64,000 bases of DNA from Leptodactylus fallax (lineage: Eukaryota > Chordata > Amphibia > Anura > Leptodactylidae). The notes under the pieces are model-generated. The model saw only the letters and a list, made by a program, of their open reading frames with translations, was not told the DNA's origin and did no database searches. The position numbers and the translations under genes are program-made. The stretch is taken from contig CAMRHE010000197.1 in NCBI GenBank assembly GCA_947044405.1, positions 3,410,001 to 3,474,000 of the forward strand, given 5' to 3'. Below, one piece after another: positions 11,097 through 22,587 of the stretch (position 1 is the first letter of the stretch; each line of letters opens with the position of its first letter).

Positions 11097-11839
11097 AGGT
11101 TTTTTTTTTTTAAATATCAAATGCTGCAAAAAATGGAAGTGTCGTTAAACAGAAGTATCATAAGACAAAAGCAAGTCAAGTCACTCACTAATCCAATATA
11201 TAAATATAGGAATATAAATTCAGTCCAATAGAAAAAATAAGCAAATTATAATCAATTTTGTATAACATTTTCCTCTTCTTGCACATGATTTGCTAAAGAC
11301 TTAGAAGTTCCTCTCAGTGGCTACATTCTGATCCGTTCCCCTGAGCCAGGACCTCCAGGCCATTCACCGTCTGAGGTGTAACATCCATGAGAGGAGGAGG
11401 ATTTGCAGATTTTGGTTCATAGTATTCTTTACAGGTTTCATCATCCAATAAATTGTATATTCCACAAATAGTACAGGCCCATCTATTGCTGTAGATTTCA
11501 GAAGGGTAAGGAGCCCTGGAGCAAGTGTTTCATTTCTTCGCTCATTTCAGTCAAGTTCAAGCTGACATATTATTCTTCTAGCTCATCGTTTCCTACAGCA
11601 CTCACCACATGTGTTGCATGTTTAACAACATTTTTTCCTATTAGGAGACATATTTTAACCATTAATATTGATAGTAGTATGATAATAACCACCTTCACTT
11701 CTGTGGAGAGAAGTCCTCCTATCCACCCACTCTACTCCTTTGAACCATGTGGCTGGATTTAACCAACTTAACCTGGTGGGCCAATCTTCTTTAGAGTTGG
11801 CAGCCTTCAATCTCTTATTAAAAGGTTTCCTTCTTCATT

Positions 11840-12224
11840 CTCTCCTTAACTCAGACTGTTTATCTGTATAGAGTCTCCTCCTCTCCATACTCACCTCACA
11901 CATAGAAGTCTATTGAGATGGGAGGTGAGGAGGAGGCTGTTAATTGATTTATTTTCTCAATATGTGCAGTGGTAGAGTCTTATGGTGTCAAAAGAGCTCT
12001 ATCACTCAGTGTAGCATATTTTAGCAGATGCTATTATTTGTGTCTTTTCCAGTAACCTCCTCCTCCCCCTTCCATCTCCATAGATTGTTTCTATGTAAAA
12101 ATTAACGCAACCTGATTATCCTGAAGGAAACCTATTTCTCTGATAAGATATAACATTTATTATACAGTATTCACCTGTGCTATTCATTTATGAAAAGTTA
12201 TTTTATAATTGGAGGTATGCTTTA
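11840..12224. repeat. Interspersed repeat ending in a TTAA-type terminus
   Basis: The right part (ATTTATGAAAAGTTATTTTA, then AATTGGAGGTATGCTTTAA) is the inverted form of a terminus seen at 9323 and 15766 (TTAAAGTGTACCTC...) and resembles 50690-50767. The body has a CTCC/GGAGG-rich inverted pair around 11880-11935. This fits a miniature TTAA transposon. The left boundary is uncertain. Confidence 0.55.
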
Positions 12225-14962
12225 AACCTCTCATATTATTACATTACATTAAGCCTATAGTTAATGCTTAGCATAGTAATAGTATGGAGCTGCAAAGGTG
12301 CCTGCACAGACCCTCTGCCTGTGCCATTACTGCCAGCTGTCTTATACAACTGACACCTGACTTCTACTACTGAAGTCAGAGAGATCTCTGATTCCATCAG
12401 ATTAACTCCTTATTTGATGTGATCACTTCTGATTACAAAATTTAAAAACTTTTCACCACCTTTGCTTTGCCCCATTGATTCCAGCAGACATGGTATTTTT
12501 TCTTTAGCCATCACTGTTGCTGAGCAATTAATGCAGTTAGTTTTGGTACCTGATATGTTAATTAGCCCCTCCACTGTCAAGTTGTCTTGGGCCAAAGCTG
12601 CCAAGGGTACATGATTCTGAGCTCTCTGACACTGTCCACCTCTGATCGTTTTGCCTACTCCTGCCTGAGACCACCCACTTGACAGTAGAGGGACAAAAGT
12701 TCAAAAATAAACCCTTTTCCCATTTTTCATAAAAATAGAATTAAAAAAAAACATGATTTGGAATTGCCACTCCTGTAAAAGTTCAAACTATTAAAGTGTC
12801 ATTTATCCTGTACAGTTTAAATACAGTGTCAGAATTGTTTTCTTGTTCCCTTGCTTCCCCCAAAAAACAATAACAAGTGATTAAAAAGTTGTATGTAACA
12901 AAAAATTGTACCAATAAAACCTACAGCTCCCCCTTCAAAATACAAGACCTCATTGCTAAATCAATTAAAAAAAAAAAACCCCACAGTATTCTTTTATTAG
13001 GTTACATTTACATTTGGTTACATTTGGTGTCTCTATCCCATTCAAATTAATGAAGACCAAAAAGTTGCATTAACTATTGTATCAGTCCTAGGATGGTGTC
13101 CTACAGTACAACTGCTGTTGCTACTGAAAGCGTGATAAAAACATGTATTAATGCAGTTTTTGTACTGGTGCAATATTGTGCAACCACCCTTGCTGACTCT
13201 TTCTTAATGAGTCCATATTACTGATTAATATGAAAAGTTGTAATTATGCAGCCAGTTATACAACATTGTTACAAAATGTTTTAGATGAAGAGATCTTTCC
13301 ATCCTGGTATGGCATTATACTATCTGTTGATAATAAAAAGCTTACATGTATGGCTTTACAAGGGTTTTTAGGTTTTGTCGTCTTTTTCTGCAACAAGATC
13401 TATTGCAGCTTGGAATCAAAATACACATTAATCCACTATCAATAAGAAAAATCATTGCTCAACTTGAAAAACGGTGTCCTGCCGAGTGTGACCACCACAG
13501 ACATGATTTCAGACTTTGAATTTAATGAAGTGTAATACATTTTTATATGCTCATTTCCAATTCATCTAGACTGCTAATAGGTATTAGAAGTAATAAATCT
13601 CTGTTGCTAAAGTCCATGGTGAATATTTTGACTTTGCATAATTTTTGAAACCATACTGTTAACGTCAGTCACTTTAGGGTTTCATGAAGATGAAGTTGAA
13701 AGGAATGAAAGACCTCTATGTGTGTGTCATATATAATAAATTATATGTATGGGTATATTCTAAACAGAAGTTCCCAACCTTCTTAAACTCCAGCACCCCT
13801 ACCAAATAATTTTTACCAAAAGATAAAAAGGTAGTTTTCATGTGATTTGTAGCACAGTTTTTGAATTTACCAGTGAAATACGTTAAATATGTTTATTTCA
13901 CTTATAAAAGTAAAAATCTCACCAAAAACCCATCATACCTGCATGCAGTTTCCCCAATACAGTTTTAACACCACTGTGTTGAATGTACCCTCAAAGCTAT
14001 ACTCAATTACCCCCATACATCACATACTATGACTTCTATCAATCATGTTGAATTGTATAACAATGGTCTCCTTCTTAATGCAGCATTTTTTCCTATTTAT
14101 TACCATTTACATTGGTCTCCGTTTCCTATGCAAGCAGGACTTTTCTCTCTGCATTTTTGGGACGGAAACTTGGCGGACCCCATTATAGTTTTCCGCGGGT
14201 AACTGCTTTTTAAGCGGATTGGGTTTCTGTTTTTCGGGTCCCCAAGGAAACCCGAACGCAGGTGTGAACTTATCATAAGGAAATTGACACAAACTTGAGG
14301 AATGCTCCATGAATAATCTATCTTTGGTTGGAGTTGCATTGAGTGCTCAAAAATTTTAGCTCAATTACCACGTACACCTTTGCAGCAAGGCCCCCAGTGA
14401 TCAGTTTCTGGAACATGCACATTGGTTACAAAGTTTTATACAAAATAGACTACTACTGTATGAACAGTGAACCCATTCAGGATGATAAATCTCAAGCATT
14501 ATTGAAGAGGGCAGCATAGAAACCAAATTAAATGGCAGTTGTCGATATGGCTAAAGATTCTTCTCTGTGTAAAAGCCCAATGGTAGCATATAAAAATTGT
14601 GTCATTCATGTTTATCATTATTTGTAAGTAACAAACAATCCCATTTTATGGCCTAATCAAGGACAAGTGATATACCGTTCAGTCTCCAGAATGAAAGCTA
14701 TGGGTACATGATTTCCTTTAGGATCCTAATATGTTTGTTGAAATATTTAATGTAATAGAAAGTTCTGACTTTTCTGGTATAGATAACCTTTTTATCTTGA
14801 AGATTTGAAGGAAAAAAAAATGTCTTTTATCATGTGAAATAATCTGCAATATATCTTGCACTAAGTAAAGAACATAACGGTTTCATATTCTACATGTTCT
14901 GCGCTTAAAATTTTATTGCCACTTTGCAGTGATTTAATGACCATTATGTGAACCTCTTACAG
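12225..14962. other. Non-coding stretch before first recognised CNTLN exon
   Basis: Mostly AT-rich unique-looking sequence. Positions about 14110-14280 hold a frog-type interspersed repeat (AAGCAGGACTTTTCTCTCTG, ending ACGCAGGTGTGAAC); the same family occurs in the opposite orientation at about 24805-24905. The end of the stretch has the acceptor CCTCTTACAG of the exon at 14963. No other exon was recognised. Confidence 0.6.
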
Positions 14963-15063
14963 ATTGAACTTGGAAGAAGAAATAGATCAGCTGAAAGTGC
15001 AGACTACAGGAGATAAAGTCACAATACAGGAATTAAATGTTTGTCTTCAGCAAGAACGAGAAG
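14963..15063 (+). CDS. CNTLN: Centlein internal exon (first visible)
   Basis: A 101-nt exon between acceptor CCTCTTACAG and donor G|GTACAG. After one leading base it reads LNLEEEIDQLKVQTTGDK and then an ELN...QQERE segment, an acidic, leucine-rich coiled coil. The motif order matches the middle of vertebrate centlein (an NLEEELDELK-like stretch followed by an AIQELN-like stretch). Centlein is a centrosomal coiled-coil protein known to link centriole-associated proteins and support centrosome cohesion. The exon enters in phase 2 (one base completes a codon) and leaves in phase 1, joining exactly to 36760. The family assignment rests on recall of the protein, not on a search. Confidence 0.85.
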
Positions 15064-16800
15064 GTACAGTTTTTATGTTTGTACATAGGACAACATCATT
15101 GCTCTTGTAGTTTCGAGAACAGCTTACTGACCTGTTATGTGACCTCACGTTCTCTGCCAAATATTGAATAAGATTGGTTATAGCACACTGCAGTTTATGG
15201 ACTCATTCACAAGTAGGAATACCCCTTAAATTCATTCACAGATAATGCAAAAAAAATTAAAAAAATTAAGAGGAGATATATAACTACTACTGAACTGCAG
15301 ATCTGATCCAAAGCTTAAGCAAGGACATTTGCATTGAATACATTTTTAGTGGCTTTCCTCCATCCTATTGCCAGACTATGGACTGTAACTGGATGTACAG
15401 AAAGCACAATCTTTAACTTGCTGATAGCTTTCATGGACAATCATAAGTAATTTCCTGAGACTTGTCTTTTGTTTTACACCAGGCCTTCATGTAGCAGCCT
15501 TGAGTCTACTAGTGTATTATGTAAGTTTAACAGTTCTCTAAATTATCCACATATATACCTACAATCTAAAGATAGAGATTCAATGCTATGAAAACATGGT
15601 AAAATCCAGCTGTGCTCAGTTTACATGCTGTAGTTATAATTTAGTAAAATTTGCGCCATACTGGTCAAAAGTTTACGTGACCATATCTGTACATTATGAT
15701 TAAAATGGGTTTCTCTATCAGAAAGTGTGCAGGCATTTATTATAAATGCATTGTTTACATTGAGTATTTAAAGTGTACCTCCAGTTACAAAACAACATTT
15801 CAGAAATGAATAGTACATGTGAATATAGGAAACGTTTGTAATATATCTTATTAAAGAAATCTCTTTCTTTTCTTCTAACTCTGCAATGTATAGTTCCTCT
15901 GTTAGTCTTGCTAGAAATGTATGGGTGTTACTCTTCCTCATATCAGAGGAGTGTGCCCCCTGTCAGCACTGATTGGGCAGTGTTAGTGTTCAGGGCCACA
16001 CCCCCAACTAGTAGCATCAGTTGTCAATTTATTCATAAATGTTTTAAAGAAATGACAGAGTAATAGCACAAAGCAGAGTTGTAAGAAAAGATCTTCTGGA
16101 ATAGTTACATAAAATATTTACTGAAACAAGTAAGTCAGTAGTGGTGAACGGCCCTCTTCAAATGCAGATCTCTAGTCACAGAGTGAGGTTTTGCTTTATA
16201 GGTTTTTATCGCCTGCTTTGCTTACTATTTGCTATTTAAATTACTGCTAACATTTTCATTGAAAGTTTTCAAACAGTAAAGTTTATAAAAAAAAAATAAA
16301 AAATTGCCAGCTAAAGTGAATTTGCATTGACTGCATTGTACTTTGAGTGAGATGTAAATGTATTCAGCTGTGTTTAGCTGTGAGACTAGACTGAAAAATG
16401 CAGTACCTTAGAGGAAAACAAAGGCTATTAATATAATGGTACCTATTGTAGCCTGCTGCGTGTTTCATGTTTTACCTGTGTTAGATGGAAGCATCTTTTG
16501 AGTAATGCTTAATTTAGTTTACACACATACTTTTTAATTGGCTTTGACGTGATCCAAAGACAAAAGGAATCTCTAATTCAGTCTAACAAACACAGTCACT
16601 GTTTATACCCAAAGGACAGCAAATCTGTGGAGCAAAGTGATACTTTCTTCTGCTTTGTCTCTGAAAACTCCTGGATATACATGGCAAGGATTCAAATTAT
16701 TCTTTGAAATTAAATTCACCCAGGAACAAGGTTCTAACTGACTGGCATTGCAACTAAGCAATGCTATAAGTTGTCTTATCTGCTTTGACATTTTACGACA
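15064..16800. other. Start of the 21.7-kb CNTLN intron
   Basis: AT-rich intronic DNA. A repeat starts with TTAAAGTGTACCTCCAGT at 15766 and runs to about 16055; it is the same family as the piece at 9323, a TTAA miniature element whose right end is worn. Nothing coding was recognised. The long minus-strand frame 16603-17121 has no protein-like features. Confidence 0.6.
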
Positions 16801-16808
16801 TCCATGTG

Positions 16809-17340
16809 CAGGGCCGGCTTCAGGTTTGTGTGGGCCCTTGGGCAACAGAGTCCCAGTGGGCCCCTTTTGGAGTAACTCATGCACAATACAGCAAAAAAAA
16901 CAATCAAATTGGTTGTTTTTTGCTGAGGCAGACCTACTGGAGTGGAGTGTAATACAATCCATTCCATACAAGTAGATACTGTACAACCTGTTCAGACATC
17001 GGAAAGTAAAGAAGAATTTGAGGTGGACATCTGCCTTGGATTCTTCTTTATCTTCTGCCCCCAGCTCACGATGCAGAACATCAGCATGCCCTTGGGGTTT
17101 TCCACCGCTGATTAGGCCCACATGAATGAGTCTAACCAGTGCAGAGTCTCAAGCTGCGGTCTCCGAATCAGCTGCAGAATCTGCGGCAAGGTCCAGCAGG
17201 ACACTTTTTTTTTTTTTTTTTTCCCCCCCAGTTTCCTGCTCCAATTAGTTTCAATAGGAGGCAGAATGAGGGAGGAATCTGCTGCAAAATCAGTGTCAGA
17301 TTCCACCGTGTGAACAGGGCCTGATACTGTTAATAGTGCC
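16809..17340. repeat. Interspersed repeat beginning CAGGGCCGGC
   Basis: The opening CAGGGCCGGCTTCAGG followed by TGGGCCCTTGGGCA is a terminus I associate with common vertebrate non-autonomous DNA elements, probably hAT-like. A frog-type repeat (AATCTGC.GC, TTCAATAGGAGGCAG, ATTCCACCGTGTGAACAGGG) is embedded at about 17160-17320; relatives occur near 46660-46790 and 50210-50390. The right end cannot be defined because the minisatellite and the duplicated segment follow. Confidence 0.5.
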
Positions 17341-17797
17341 ACTCCACAGTGGCCCCCACACAGTATCATATGCTTCACAGTGACACCCACACCGTATTAT
17401 ATACTCCACAGTGACCCCCACGAACTATTCTATACTCCACAGTGGCCCCACACAGTATCATATGCTCCACAGTGGCCCCCACACAGTATCATATGCTCCA
17501 CAGTGACCCCCACAGTATTGTATGATCCACAGTGGCCCCCACACAGTATTATATATTCCACAGTGGCCCCCACACGGTATTATATACTCCACAGTGGCCC
17601 CCACACAGTATTATATACTCCACAGTGGCCCCCCACAGAGTATTATATACTCCACAGTGGCCCCCACGCAGTTTTATATACTCCACAGTAGCCCTAACGC
17701 AGTATTATATGCTCCACAGTGGCCCCCACACAGTATTATATGCTCCACAGTGGCCCCCACAGAGTATTATATGATTCACAGTGGTCCCCACACAGTA
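17335..17797. repeat. 31-bp minisatellite
   Basis: About 15 tandem copies of a 31-bp unit built on CTCCACAGTGGCCCCCACAC followed by AGTATTATATG. Copies differ by substitutions and short deletions. Since 31 is not a multiple of three, and stops are rare in the unit, all three plus frames are open for long stretches; these are not genes. The array ends abruptly at the border of the duplicated segment. Confidence 0.95.
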
Positions 17798-18917
17798 TTA
17801 TGCCCCTCTCCAACTCCGTAGGGGAGAATGGGGTGTATAGAGAAGAGGCATCGTCCGCCGTAAGTGTGGGCAAGGCCGTGTCCGCAATGTATTGCGTTAA
17901 GTCGCAAGGGGGGTTTGGTTTCGGATTGGATTCGTGGGGCGGAGGTAAATTGTAGAGGGAATTATAGTAGTCTCTGAAAGCAGAAGCTATGACTGGAGTT
18001 AGGTGTGAAGTACGTCCCTGGGGCTCTCTGATGGACATTACATGCTGGGCAGAACGTCGATCCCTGGTATTGGGTGTGTAAACATTGGCAATCGTATACG
18101 TAACTCCATAGATCTCGCAAATGAGAAATGGATAACGTTCCTCAGGGACAGAAAATGATTCTATGACTGTAAGCGGTAGATTCTTGTGGAAGAATATGGC
18201 TACGCCCTTAGTCTTTCCCTGGGAGCTGCTACTGTTGTGGTACCAGTCAGGGGAATATCGATTTTTGATCTTCGGTATATGAGAGTTGAGGAAGTGACTT
18301 TCTTGTAGGCATAGGATGTGGATTCTGCACTTATGTGAATGATAAAGAATTTGTGACCGATTTTCGTGTATAAAGATGTAATAAATCACTCCCAAATCTA
18401 AGGTCACATGATACCGTGATGTTTCATTTGCAAGCTCACTCACCCCCAACCCCCCCCCCCTCGTGAGCAGCAAACACAGGGTGTGAGAGCAGGCAGATGC
18501 ATCATGAGAAATGTAGTTTCTTAACAGATTCACTGCATGTAAATAACAGTGATACAAGGAGTCTCAAGTAAAATAAAGCCAAGAAAAGGGTGCACAAGGA
18601 AACAGTGAGTTTTTAGTACTGCTGTGGATGTATTTGTAGATAATTTTTGGAAGCTGGATAACTCCTTTAAAGTGTACCTCAAATTATAAAACAACTTTTC
18701 ATAAATGTATAGTAAAAGTGATTATAAGAAACTTTGTAATATATTGTTGCTGTAGAATTAATAGAACAAGTCCCAAAAGGACTTAAAAGGGTTGGCCACT
18801 TTCAGACAAATATTGAGAGACAAATGTTATTTTATCAATTCCTCACAGTTTTCTAGATCTCTGCTTGCTGCCATTCATTCTGCTTACCTCTAGTGAATGA
18901 AATTCTGGCCATGGTCA
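17798..18917. repeat. Copy 2 of the 1.12-kb near-identical direct duplication
   Basis: This matches 8453-9573. It begins inside LINE sequence directly after the minisatellite and ends inside the left arm of the foldback element, directly against a Tc1 element that has lost its outermost 14 bases. Neither border is the end of a transposon, so this is not an ordinary transposon copy. The minus-strand LINE endonuclease frame is carried over within it (about 17820-18400). Confidence 0.95.
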
Positions 18918-20547
18918 GTTTGGGCACCCCTATTAATCTTAATCATTTTTAGTTCTAAATATTTGGGTGTTTGCAACAGCCATTTCAATTTGATATATCT
19001 AATAACTGATGGACACAGTAATATTTCAGGATTGAAATGAGGTTTATTGTACTAACAGAAAATGTGCAACATGCATTAAACCAAAATTTGACGGTGCATA
19101 AATTTGGGTACCTTTATCATTTTATTGATTTGAATACTCCTAACTACTTTTTACTTACTTACTGAAGCACAAAATTGGTTTTGTATCCTCACTGAGCTTT
19201 GAACTTCATAGCCAGGTGTATCCAATCATGAGAAAAGGTATTTAAGGTGGCCAATTGCAAGTTGTTCTCCTATTTGAATCTCCTATGAAGAGTGGCATCA
19301 TGGGCTCCTCAAAACAACTCTCAAATGATCTGAAAACAAAGATTGTTCAACATAGTTGTTCAGGGGAAGGATACAAAAAGTTGTCTCAGAGATTTAACCT
19401 GTCAGTTTCCACTGTGAGGAACATAGTAAGGAAATGGAAGACCACAGGGACAGTTCTTGTTAAGCCCAGAAGTGGCAGGCCAAGAAAAATATCAGAAAGG
19501 CAGAGAAGAAGAATGGTGAGAACAGTCAAGGACAATCCACAGACCACCTCCAAAGAGCTGCAGCATCATCTTGCTGCAGATGGTGTCACTGTGCATCGGT
19601 CAACAATACAGCACACTTTGCACAAGGAGAAGCTGTATGGGAGAGTGATGCGAAAGAAGCCGTTTCTGAAAGCACGCCACAAACAGAGTCGCCGGTATGC
19701 AAAAGCACATTTGGACAAGCCAGCTTCATTTTGGAAGAAGGTCCTGTGGACTGATGAAACAAAGATTGAGTTGTTTGGTCATACAAAAAGGCATTATGCA
19801 TGGCGTCCAAAAAACACAGCATTCCAAGAAAAACACTTGCTACCCACTGTAAAATTTGGTGGAGGTTCCATCATGCTTTGGGTCTGTGTGGCCAATGCCG
19901 GCACCGGGAATCTTGTTAAAGTTGAGGGTCGCATGGATTCAACTCAGTATCAGCAGATTCTTGAGAATAATGTACAAGAATCAGTGACGAATTTGAAGTT
20001 ACGCCGGGGATGGATATTTCAGCAAGACAATGATCCAAAACACAGCTCCAAATCTACTCAGGCATTCATGCAGAGGAACAATTACAATGTTCTGGAATGG
20101 CCATCCCAGTCCCCAGACCTGAATATCATTGAACATCTGTGGGATAATTTGAAGCGGGCTGTCCATGCTCGGCGACCATCAAACTTAACTGAACTGGAAT
20201 TGTTTTGTAAAGAGGAATGGTCAAAAATACCTTCATCCAGGATCCAGGAACTGATTAAAAGCTACAGGAAGCGACTAGAGGCTGTTATTTTTGCAAAAGG
20301 AGGATCTACTAAATATTAATGTCACTTTTCTGTTGAGGTGCCCATACTTTTGCACCGGTCAAATTTTGGTTTAATGCATATTGCACATTTTCTGTTAGTA
20401 CAATAAACCTCATTTCAATCCTGAAATATTACTGTGTCCATCAGTTATTAGATATATCAAATTGAAATGGCTGTTGCAAACACCCAAATATTTAGAACTA
20501 AAAATGATTAAGATTAATAGGGGTGCCCAAACTTTTTCATATGACTG
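18918..20547 (+). mobile_element. Tc1-like transposon, family C, left tip missing
   Basis: The right end is complete (CTTTTTCATATGACTG then TA at 20548-20549). The left end starts at GTTTGGGCACCCCTATT, lacking the 14 outermost bases present in the second copy at 26635. The inverted repeats are long, about 185-200 bp, shown by the match of 18918-19090 with the complement of 20365-20530. A single intact transposase frame lies between. Without the left tip this copy probably cannot move, although it might still supply transposase. Confidence 0.93.
19300..20319 (+). CDS. Tc1-family transposase, open reading frame
   Basis: 339 residues, close to the usual 340 for the group, with no stop or frameshift. 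I choose the ATG at 19300 (MGSSKQLSND); an upstream in-frame ATG at 19255 lies close to the terminal repeat. Residues about 1-110 form two helix-turn-helix DNA-binding parts with GRPRKI at 59-64. The catalytic triad is D152 (LWTDETKIELFG), D243 (FQQDNDPKH) and E278 (SPDLNIIEHLW), with 34 residues between the last two: DD34E. Compared with the copy at 27034 it lacks one residue near 131 and has Val195 where that copy has Gly (MLWGC), so activity is doubtful. Confidence 0.92.
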   Translation: MGSSKQLSNDLKTKIVQHSCSGEGYKKLSQRFNLSVSTVRNIVRKWKTTGTVLVKPRSGRPRKISERQRRRMVRTVKDNPQTTSKELQHHLAADGVTVHRSTIQHTLHKEKLYGRVMRKKPFLKARHKQSRRYAKAHLDKPASFWKKVLWTDETKIELFGHTKRHYAWRPKNTAFQEKHLLPTVKFGGGSIMLWVCVANAGTGNLVKVEGRMDSTQYQQILENNVQESVTNLKLRRGWIFQQDNDPKHSSKSTQAFMQRNNYNVLEWPSQSPDLNIIEHLWDNLKRAVHARRPSNLTELELFCKEEWSKIPSSRIQELIKSYRKRLEAVIFAKGGSTKY

Positions 20548-20549
20548 TA

Positions 20550-22587
20550 AATAAAAGGCTAAATAAATCATTAAAGAACTCCAGCAAAAACACTTTGTTA
20601 TATCCCTGCACCCAACATCTTATTGTCTGTCACTTTTCTTTAATGTGTTCTGCCCTCATATCCCTACAATCCAGGATCTATTCTGCTACTGACGAGACAC
20701 CATCTTGGCTTTTATATTTATCTTTCTCTTTCCTGTGCTATCACCCCATCGAAGACACTATGGACAGATTTACGAATACTGTTGTTTTCAATACCAGTCT
20801 TCATATCCTCTGTGTCTACAAAGGGTATGCCTCAATTATGAGAAGGCTCATACTTTCACATAAATCAGGTGTACCCAGTGCCAACATGTGAGCCTGCACT
20901 GAAATCCTCACTAGCTCACCAGAAAACTGTTGTGCAAGACTTGATAAATCTCCCCCTATAAGTATATAGCTAAGGAGACTGAGAAATGATTTCCTTCACC
21001 ACAGTTGTGTGACAAGAACTCTCTGCTCATTAGTAGTTAGTGACTCCTCCTGGGTAGAGCCTGTGAGGTACAGTCCATCTTATGGGACCTATACATTATT
21101 CAATATAGATTTTATCTGGTCAGAGTAAGATTCACATGACCTAGCATAAGAGAAGGATTCCGATAGAGAGGAATAACTAAATAAGGTAATACTGGCAGCA
21201 CTATATACACTGAGGAGATGAGTACAAATTGTACAGTGCTGCGGAATATGTTGGCGCTATATAAATTTTATTATATTATATATTATTACATAATGATGGC
21301 GGACAGAAAGAATCACTTGAGTGCTTTTTTTAATATTTCTATTAATAATCAATATTATCAACTCCCAGCTAAATCGCCAGTGAAATAATAATAACAATAC
21401 TTAATATTAATTGTAGTTAGAATTCTCTTTTACTGTAGCTCATGGATCACTCTCTATTTGATGTATTTAGCCTTGGTATCATCAGGAATAACATAAAAAC
21501 CTTGCAGATCACATATAAAAGACACCTTTACTTGAACACAATACAGTACTATATCACCTTTCCAGCCAATTCCGTGAAACCTTGGCATATTTTGTATCTG
21601 CTCAGCCTGTATGATCTTTACCTGGCCCCCATCTGAAAACCTGAGCTGCCTTTTGATCTTTGGGCTTGTCTTCAAACTTGCTCACATGCTGCCTACCTCA
21701 GACCTCTAACCTGTACTTGACCACTGTTTGCCTGACCCTCTGGTCCTTTGCACCAGAGTCTGTCTGACCTTTAGCCAGCTGCCACTTATACCGAGACCAC
21801 TCTGAGAAGTATCTACCTGGTATTCTTCCTGCAGCAAAGGCCATATTCCCCTATGGGAGTTAAAGGGTGAAAATCGGGAAAGGTACTCAAATAATGCTCT
21901 TGGGAATGGCCCAAAGCCAAAATGGTTAGGTGGCACAGTAGGACCAAAATCTGCTATCTGTTACAAGATGCAAGTGAAACAGTTAGTCACAATTAGTTAC
22001 AAATATTTCCAATATTATTGTCATATAAGTTTACATACACCATGTACTTGGTTTACGGTCTAGCCTTCTAAACAAAGAGTACTCCAGCCTTAGAATGGTG
22101 GTCCTCCCTCCTATGTCTACGACCTTGCAGCAAATAGAAAGCCCTCTGTCTGGGACTTAGCAGGAAGCAAAAAGCCCTAGTGCTAAGGTGTTTTGCTACT
22201 ATAACCACACATGCCTATACAGAATTAATAACCGGGGTGGATTTATCATCATTGTACGCCAGTTTTCTAGCATAAATTGCAAACCTCCAGTTAAAAATGC
22301 CAGTCTTAATAAATCTCCCCTCATTGGGTCTGTGATGTAAACATAGGTGGGGGGGGCTTAAGTATGGATTTTGCTATTTAAAACAGAGCCAGAAGAGGAT
22401 ACCTCTTCTTTTTTTTTTTTTTCTGTGTAGTGACTGTGCAGCTTCGTTTCCATTCACTTGTATAGGAGCTGAGCTACAGTAACTCAGGTCTGTTCCCGGT
22501 GTAGTGGCCGTGCTATCTGCTTCTGGCTCTGTTCTCCATAGAGTGGCTTCTGAAAAACGCTGATTGGTAGGGTTTCCGGTTGTTGTA
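20550..22587. other. Intronic stretch with small repeat fragments
   Basis: No exon seen. Two pieces around 20880-20960 and 22235-22325 end in CTTGATAAATCTCCCCC or CTTAATAAATCTCCCCTC, a hairpin-type repeat also present near 62865-62930. At 21235-21290 the text GCGGAATATGTTGGCGCTAT followed by AAATTTTATTATATTATA resembles the 3' tail of an amphibian L2/CR1-type LINE with its short microsatellite. Confidence 0.5.

Noticed and set aside
16603..17121. 172-codon minus-strand open frame
   Set aside because: It crosses an interspersed repeat (CAGGGCCGGC type) and unrelated intron, has no domain, and lacks splice or promoter context. Chance is the simplest explanation.
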